Part shown: piece after piece, positions 57,160-64,000 of the stretch
Numbering within the stretch: the stretch's first letter is position 1
Layout of the letters: each line of letters begins with the position of its first letter
Source: Ceraceosorus guamensis
Taxonomy: Eukaryota; Basidiomycota; Exobasidiomycetes; Ceraceosorales; Ceraceosoraceae
NCBI RefSeq assembly: GCF_003144195.1
Contig: NW_020290000.1
Coordinates: 496,001 to 560,000 of the forward strand
Direction of reading: 5' to 3'
DNA length: 64,000 bases
The notes under the pieces: model-generated
Told to the model about the DNA's origin: nothing
Database searches by the model: none
Seen by the model: the letters and a program-made list of their open reading frames with translations, nothing else
Translations under genes and position numbers: made by a program

Positions 57160-60100
57160 TCAGAATCCGCTGCCGGGCGCGCCGTATCCACCGTTACCGC
57201 TGCCACTTCCGCTGCTGTTGCCCACGCCTCCTGGTCTCTGATTTGCTGAACCTGGCGGACCAAACCCAGCAGCTCCGTGAGCCATCGGCGCAGGCTCCCA
57301 AGCAGTCCTAGCACGGTCCCAGCCATTTGCAGCTCTGGCCCAAGGGTCAGCGGCAGCAAAGCTTGATCCTGAAGCTGCACTAGTCGGCATAGGCCCGGGC
57401 GAAGCAAGACTTCCAAATGCCCCTCCGGGGGAGGCGAGCGAAGGGCCGAGCCCGCCAAGACCACTGGGCGCACCTTGTGACGGGCGAGCAGGTCCCCAGG
57501 GCGAAGCTGCGCCGAAGGCGCCGCCACCACTGAAGAAAGGACCACCTGCACCGGGTGCTGTAGCGTGACTTGTGCGCCGAGGTTGCGGCTGTACGAGCTC
57601 GTCATCACCGCCGAGGGCTGAGCTTCCCAGAATGCCATCCGGCAACCTGGGGCTTGGAGCACGAGCGACACCTGATCCGATTGCGGAGCTGCCTGAAGAA
57701 CCGATGCCGCTGCCAATGCCGCCTCCAATGCTGCCAAGAGCAATGGAGCTGTCGAAAGGCTCTGCAGTCGGAGGTCGCCCAATGGGACCGATGGGCCCAG
57801 CATTGCTGCGATGAACAGCGCGGTTCACGGAGAAGCTGTTGGAGCTAGGGCGGTAGCTTGGCTCGCTGCCCAGAGCTGAAGATGGCGACCGAGAATGGCC
57901 AGCGACGCCTGCACCGCTTCCTCCTGAGAGAGGTGCGCCGTGAGTTTGGGCTCCGGGCATGCCTGCGAGGCTCAGCTGCGAAAGAGACGCGGTAGCGTTT
58001 CCAACAGTCGGTGAGGGTATGCCTTCCAAATTGTGGTTCATACCGCTGGGCAGGCCATTGGGCAAAGGTGGAGAACGCAGACCTTCCAGGCCCGAGGCTG
58101 CAGCATGACCATAGACCGGAGAAGCGAACGCACGCGGATCGCCCGGCAATGGCGAGGCCTTGGGCTGTCCGATTTGACCTGGTTGCTGGAATGGCAGGTG
58201 CTGCTGCAAGTGACTGAAAGACTGGGAGGGTCCACCACTGCTCGCACTTGGCGTAGCGGCTGTGCTTCGCTGAACAGGAGGCGCGCTTGAAGGAACTTGC
58301 ATTCCCACTGCAGAAGAGAACGCAGGGCCGGTGGCAGGGCTGGCAGAGGTGGCTGCACCAGCAGGGGCTCGCGGAAGCGACGCAGAGCTCGGCGCTGATG
58401 TCGGGAGACCAGCAGGTTGCTGCGGCTGGGCCGTGTTCAGAATCGGCCTAGCAGGCAAACCTTGAGGAGGAGCCGGCAAGGAAGAACCGCTCGAGAAATT
58501 GGTCGCTTGCACAGGCGCCTGCGTGTGTTGGCCTTGATGCGCGACTGCATGAGGAGCTGAGGGCAGCTGCACACCTGCCGAGCTTTGCAGAGGGCGGGCA
58601 GCTGGCGGCTGAGAGCGACCGAGACCGGCCAGAGATGATCCTTGGCCAGATGCTGATCCCTGATGAAGGTTTCCCATGGCAGAGCCTGGAGAAGATGGCA
58701 AAGTTGCACCTCTACTTCGCGGTGAAGAGGCCGAAGCAGTGGCCAGAGCAGCAGCTGCAGCAGGAGATCTGGGAACAGGCGACATTGGAATTTGGGCTCG
58801 AGATCCCGAGGGCGAGACAGGAGCCGTAGTGGGCGTGGATCCAGGAGGCGAAGGGACAGGTGCCTTCGCAGCTGCAGCGGCCGCAGCAGCCGCTCGCTGT
58901 TGTTGCGCAAGCTGATTTGCTTTGGCCTGCGAAGCCGCACGCTCAGCTGCTTCTTTCTCAGCTTTGGCAACCTCGGCTGCCTTTCTGTCTTTCTCCCTCT
59001 TGGCTCTTCGCTCGGCCTCTTCCTTCTCCTTCAGCTCCTTCTGCTGCCTGATCTCATCTTCGGCTGCTTTGCGCTCCCGCTCCTTTGCCTCTCGCGCTTC
59101 GCGTTCGAGACGAAGCTTTTCTTCCTTCTCCTTGCGCTTGCGCTCCTTCTCCGCCTCCTGCTCTTCCAAACGCTTACGTCGCTCCTCGTCCTTCTTCGCC
59201 TTCTCTTCGAGCTGTGCTTTACGTTCAGCCTCGCGCTTCTGCCGCACTTCCTCTTGGCGCTTCAGCTCCGCCTCGCGCTGTTTCTCAAGCTTCTCTCGGG
59301 TAGCAGCCTCCGCAGCAGCCTTCTCGGCATCGCGTTTGGCACGCTCCTCCTCCTTGACAGCTTTCGCTTGCCTAGGTGCATCAAGAGAGGATCAAAGATT
59401 AGCTGGCTTGATCAGAGGGGGCATGGCGTTCGCAACTTACTTCTTCTTGTCCTTCTTGCGCAAGCTCTCCTTGGCTCGCTTCGCATCGCGTTCCTTCTCG
59501 GCAGCATCCTCTTCTTCGAGTTCGCGGAGAAGTTGCAGCTGTCGTTCTTGGGCAATCTGTGTGACATCGGCAGATCATCCCAGTCAAGGCGCCGCTCTGA
59601 AAACCGACAGGCCTCATGCGCCCGCCTACTTACACGCTCTCGGTACGCTTGCAGCACGCGCTGCTCGAACATGCGCGCGGCAAAGATCTGGAACATGCGA
59701 CGTCCTTCCTCCATCCTCTGCTCATCTGTAAGGGCATCCTGTGGTCATGCGCAGAGGTTTGCCATCGATCAACAGCCCGACCTGCCAAATTCGGGCGGCT
59801 GAAACACTCACAGCAGGGTCTTCGAGGTCTTCATCATCTTCCTCATCGTCTGCTTCGTCGTCATCGGCTTCGCCATCGCCATCCCGCGATGCGTCCAGCT
59901 CTTCTCGAACCTCCTCCTCGCGAATTGCACGACGCTCAGCGAGCTGCTCCATCATCTCGATGAACTTCTGCCCATCATTCTTCAAGAGATCGTCTGCTAC
60001 TGTGAGAATTCCTCCTGCTGTTGTGCAGCAAGTGGCATCGTAGGTCAGGCAGCAGTGAGCACAAGTCATGAGGAAGGCGTTTAGCGGCGGGTGGGTGAGT

Positions 60101-62251
60101 CAGGGATGGGAGGATTGCGGAGTGACGACGAAAGTCAGCAGAGTCTCTAAAGCTTGCGGCACCTAGACATCGCGGGAGCCTAAGATCCCAAAAACCCTAC
60201 CTACCTTTGACAGTCAAAGATGATCCGAAGCTGAGGAAGTCTCGACCGGCAGCATTGTTCGCAGCGGGCGCAGGAGCCCTTCGGCGACGCGCGCCACCTT
60301 TGACATCATGCTCGTCAAGCTCAGGGTCGCCTTCTTCCTCGTCTCCTTCCTCATCCTCATACTCGTAGTCCTCTTCCGAGCCTTCGAGCTCTTCATCAGT
60401 GTACCCCTCGTCTGGAGGTGCCGGTGGACCTCTTTTGTGGGGCTGTCTGACTGTGGGCTGTCGCTCCGCAGCAGCAGCAGTAACAGCAGTGGTCTTGCTA
60501 GGTTGATTGCCTTCAATGACCATGCCGTTACTGTCCACTTGCACAGAGCCAGGAAAGGGACCCGGACCGGGAGGAGGCGGAATCGTCCCGCCGCTTGACA
60601 CATATTGGCGCTGATGATTGGCATACTGTTCCAGCTCCTCATAGTAGCAGTCATAGAGCACATCGAGTTCGTCCTCTATCGCATTCCTTTTGCGCCCGCA
60701 GACCGCGCACGAGCAATGATGCTTTTGCTGATCTTTCATCTTGCGCAGCACCGCGTCCTTCTCCACTTGCACTAAACTCCTCCTCTCTTTCTCATTGAGA
60801 GCAAGCCAGAACTCTTTAATCCGCTCCCGCTCTTCAGCAGTGCTCGTAGACCAAATCCGCGGCGGCTGGCTCACATGTCCATTCGCTGTTGAGCCGTGTG
60901 CATGCGATGAGCCGGTCGCGGAAGCAGGCCTCTTCCCTGAAGCTGCTGAATGCGCATGCCCGTTCGCGGTTGCTCGAGGTGGCGCTGGAGCCTTGCCCGC
61001 AGCGTTGGAAGTGAACGTCATGGGCTGCTTGCCCGCCGCTCTGGAACTTGGTGGCGGAGGTGCGTTACTGGCCGGAGCATTCGACCGCGGCGCCGGAGGG
61101 GGCTGTGGTGCCGGCGGAGCTGCTGGGCTACGAGCAGAAGGTGCCAGAGGCGCCGGTGCCGGAACAGGTGGCAGCAGTTCCTGCCCTGCGTTGGCCCCGA
61201 CTCCCTTCTTCTTTTTCTTCTTGTTCTTTTTCTTCGCAGCAGCCGACTGTGGCGCCCCGTTGGTGAGGTTTGCTCTGGAAACATCCTGAACCCATTGACC
61301 ATCCGGCCCTTGTATCAAGCCTCGGTCAAGAGCCGCCGCAGCCGCTGCATCGGCGTGATCCAGCTCTTCATCAGAGTAGTACTCATCATCATACTCCCCC
61401 GTCTCCTCTCCGTACTCATTCACCAACAACACAGGCGCCGGTAAAGGCTCTCCAGGTGGCTGAGTGGGGGGTGGATTGGAGCCTGGCGCACCCGTGGTGT
61501 AGTGCAGCTGAGCACCACTGTCTGTAGTGTAGTTGGGGTGCGGATGAAGGGGCAGTGCGGTGTCCGGATGCATGGCCAAGTCTGCAAAGATGGAAGGGTC
61601 GAACGGCAGACCGGTGTAAGGATGTGTGCCGCCAGGGTACTGCTGCAGATGGCGCTGAGAGGCATGCGCCGCTTGAGCGAGTTGCTGCGCGACCGCGATC
61701 ATCGCTTGAGTGGATGCTTGCCGGGACTTGGGATCGTTGGGGTTCATCTGAGCAGACGCAGGCAGCTGACCCAAGGGCAACGCATTGCGAATGAAAGTGC
61801 GAAGGTGCGCTGGCAGCGAGGTCCAGTACGCATCATCATCCGGAATGCCTTGAGGGTCTGCCTCGATGCGGCGGTAGAGATCGCTCGCTGTGGCGAGCAA
61901 GTCTGCCTGTGCTTGGGCGGCAGTCGAGTAAGGATCTTTGCGAGCACCAGCATGCGGTGATTGGGCGTGATTGACACCCTCCAGGCCTCCATTGCCGACA
62001 CTCAGAGGCACGCCATCTCCGAGCGTGGGGGAGCCTGTATCATCTGCATACTCGTCCGTGTCCGCCTTTTTCCCTTTGGCCTTCTTTTTCTTCTTCTTCG
62101 CAGCGGCAGCGGCTGCTGCAGCGGTAGCCGAGGGGGTCGAAGTGGAGTTGTGCTCCGCTACAGGCGCTGCTCTGGGCGACTGCTGTTGAGCACTGGCCGG
62201 CGGAGCTGTGACAGCAGGCTGAGCCCTCACTGGCGCCTTGGCCTTGGCCAT
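57160..62251 (-). CDS. NST1: Nst1-like stress-response protein
   Basis: Exons are 60205-62251, 59812-60014, 59634-59738, 59441-59556 and 57160-59371, giving 1560 residues. The N-terminal half has Lys runs ([21 protein letters not shown]) and Pro/Ala-rich stretches. The conserved fungal region is [20 protein letters not shown] through [20 protein letters not shown], containing a CxC..C cluster. Acidic blocks follow, then [21 protein letters not shown] very long charged coiled coil rich in Lys, Glu and Arg spans exons 4 and 5. The last 450 residues are Pro/Ser/Gly-rich and disordered. Nst1 in yeast affects salt tolerance and partitions with P-body/mRNA factors; the biochemical activity is unknown. 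The name rests on architecture and the conserved central region. Confidence 0.85.
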
Positions 62252-64000
62252 CTCGGTCTCCGCGTGGTGGACAGCGGAATGAAACGCTGAGCCAGCAACG
62301 CAGGAACAAGCAGGATCAGATCAAGTCGACCAGCGCAGGAGACGCTGGGTGAGCGAGGTCAAATGCGCTGTAGGTGATAAAGAGAGTGTAGCGGTAAAGG
62401 CCGGAATACCAGAGAAGTCCGAACGAATCGAGCCGCTCTGTTTCGAACAGGCCACGAGTTATGCCAGATGTCTGGTGTCGAGGATGGGTGCAATGAGGTG
62501 GCGCTTGTGGTGCAAGTAGCAAGCGATCTTGCCCACTATTCACTAATCACTTGCTTTGATGGTTCGTCATGGACCCGTACAAGGAGCAAAGCGGAAATTT
62601 TGGAGATCTCGAATCGTGAATTGCGTGTGCATCGTCTCCCGCGCCTCTTCGCTGCCATCAGGAGGACTCGCGACTTGAAGGTGGACTCTGACTCTCCTCT
62701 TACTCTCGTCTCGACTTTGCTCGCGCAGATCGCTCAGACCTTTGGAGGCCGAAGAGCCGCGCTCACGCGCTTGCTGCTGCCTCTCTGCCTACCTGCTGCC
62801 TGCCTGCCTGCTTGCCTGCCTGCTTGCTCCTGCTGCCTGCGCCTGCTGGTCCGGCCCAGTCAGCTGCTGTCTCGCTCATGGCTAGTAGTACCGCACCGGA
62901 TACTCGTGACCTGTAGCAGCCACAGCACTCACACAGTGTGACGTGCGCGACCGCGTAAGCTCCGCGAGCAGCAGCAGCCATCTCGCGTGGCTACAGCATG
63001 CAGCAAGCAGCCAACGCAAGGCCCCGCGAAGCTGTAGGCGCCAAAGCAGTGCAGTCGCACGGCAAACCAAGCAAGCGGCTGCTGCAGCACGCTTGCTGCT
63101 CGAGCCTGCTACACACACATAGACTACAGTACTGCACCCAGCTTATAGCTGCTGACTGTGCGTTCGTTGCCCCCACTCTTTCGCTGGCTGCTGCTGCTGC
63201 TCTCTCGCAATACACCTGCCCACGACTCATCAGTAGGCGTTTTCTGTGCGGGCCGAAGCGCAAGACGGCAAGAGAGAACAAGAGATGTTTGAAACACGTG
63301 ACCACTCACTTGACCCACGGCTCGCCCGCAAACAAAAATTCGTTCTTTGTATAGGACCAGCAAAAGAAGGTCCCGCGACGAGCTTGTCCGACAAACCCAT
63401 GGCGACTACGCGCGGCGAGGTCAAGCACTATTGACTGCTGAATCTAACTTCATATTCTTGATTTGGGAATGCGGACATAAATTACAGAAGAGTCTTATTT
63501 GAGTCCTGGAAGAGCACCAAAGCTATATTCATCTAGATTCGGGTTTTGACTTTCAAAAACTCTGCCTGGTGGCATCAACGCAAATCTTGTATCGTGAATA
63601 GTGATCTCGAATTGTGTCAGACCATTCCCACTCGCGCAGCATTCAAATTTAACTCAGCATGAATATCCTTCGTGCTCGCTGCAGCCATGTTTCTGGCGCC
63701 ACGAACATGATCACAATTGAATCTTGAATAACAGACCGTAATCTTCAACTTCCGTATTTTGGGTTCAACGGTTGCCGGCCTCATGCTGTTCGCAGCAGAC
63801 GACAGAGCCTTCACAAATCCGTGAATTGGTGAAGGTCGCCGCCGCGCGTGCATCTGCACACAGACCATCGAGACCACGTGGCGTCGGCATTCTCAACGAG
63901 CTCGACGCGGCGCAGGCACAAGCTCAGCCAACACAGCACAGCACAGCACACAGCACACATCCAACTCTCCACCAAGATTCACTACTGCTACTGATTGCAA
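62252..64000. other. Right-edge gene-free region
   Basis: About 1.75 kb upstream of NST1 with no supported frame. It has a TGCC/TGCT-rich run at 62770-62830, GTATCGTGAATAGTG near 63591, and an ACAGC/ACACAGC-rich stretch at 63930-63960. The NST1 promoter should lie next to 62252. Confidence 0.5.

Overview
The window looks like nuclear DNA of a basidiomycete fungus, most likely a smut-lineage yeast or plant associate (Ustilaginomycotina). The basis is dense coding on both strands, many 40-250 bp introns with GTGAGT/GTAAGT donors and CAG/TAG acceptors, proteins with long Ser/Ala/Pro-rich disordered tails, and typical fungal orthologues (Cla4 with PH-CRIB-kinase, Nst1, Vma1, fungal aspartate-semialdehyde dehydrogenase). 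The lineage is an inference; no rRNA or mitochondrial marker is present.

I built exon models for 18 protein genes by checking that reading phase is kept across every splice. Left third (1-25 kb): a membrane protein cut by the window edge (+), an ERI-1-like 3'-5' exonuclease with a SAP domain (-), aspartate-semialdehyde dehydrogenase (-), a small secreted six-cysteine protein (+), the proteasome deubiquitinase Ubp6 (-, 13 exons), SWR1-complex subunit Vps72/Swc2 (+), an intronless vacuolar-type MFS transporter (-), AMP deaminase (+) and the PAK kinase Cla4 (-). Middle (25-42 kb): a long gene-free stretch, a family-16 protein methyltransferase (-), a SERCA-type Ca2+ pump (+), a second long gene-free stretch, a GT31-type glycosyltransferase (+) and exosome subunit Rrp4 (+). 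Right third (42-64 kb): a very large arrestin-domain protein (+), an unrecognised nine-exon coiled-coil protein (-), cytosolic aminopeptidase P (-, 13 exons), V-ATPase subunit A (+, no intein), the Nst1-like stress protein (-) and a gene-free right edge.

The genes are mostly housekeeping and unrelated in function; I see no operon-like cluster, transposon, provirus, CRISPR array or rRNA/tRNA gene. Several pairs are divergent and share one promoter region (UBP6/VPS72, MFS/AMD1, methyltransferase/SERCA, aminopeptidase P/VMA1) and several are convergent with 195-600 bp between stops. The accessory-looking items are the secreted protein at 8.65 kb, the orphan coiled-coil gene at 48.5-50 kb, and the long intergenic regions, which carry a recurring TCACGA/TCGTGA motif, sometimes as perfect hairpins, and homopolymer tracts (C54 in an intron, G17 between genes).
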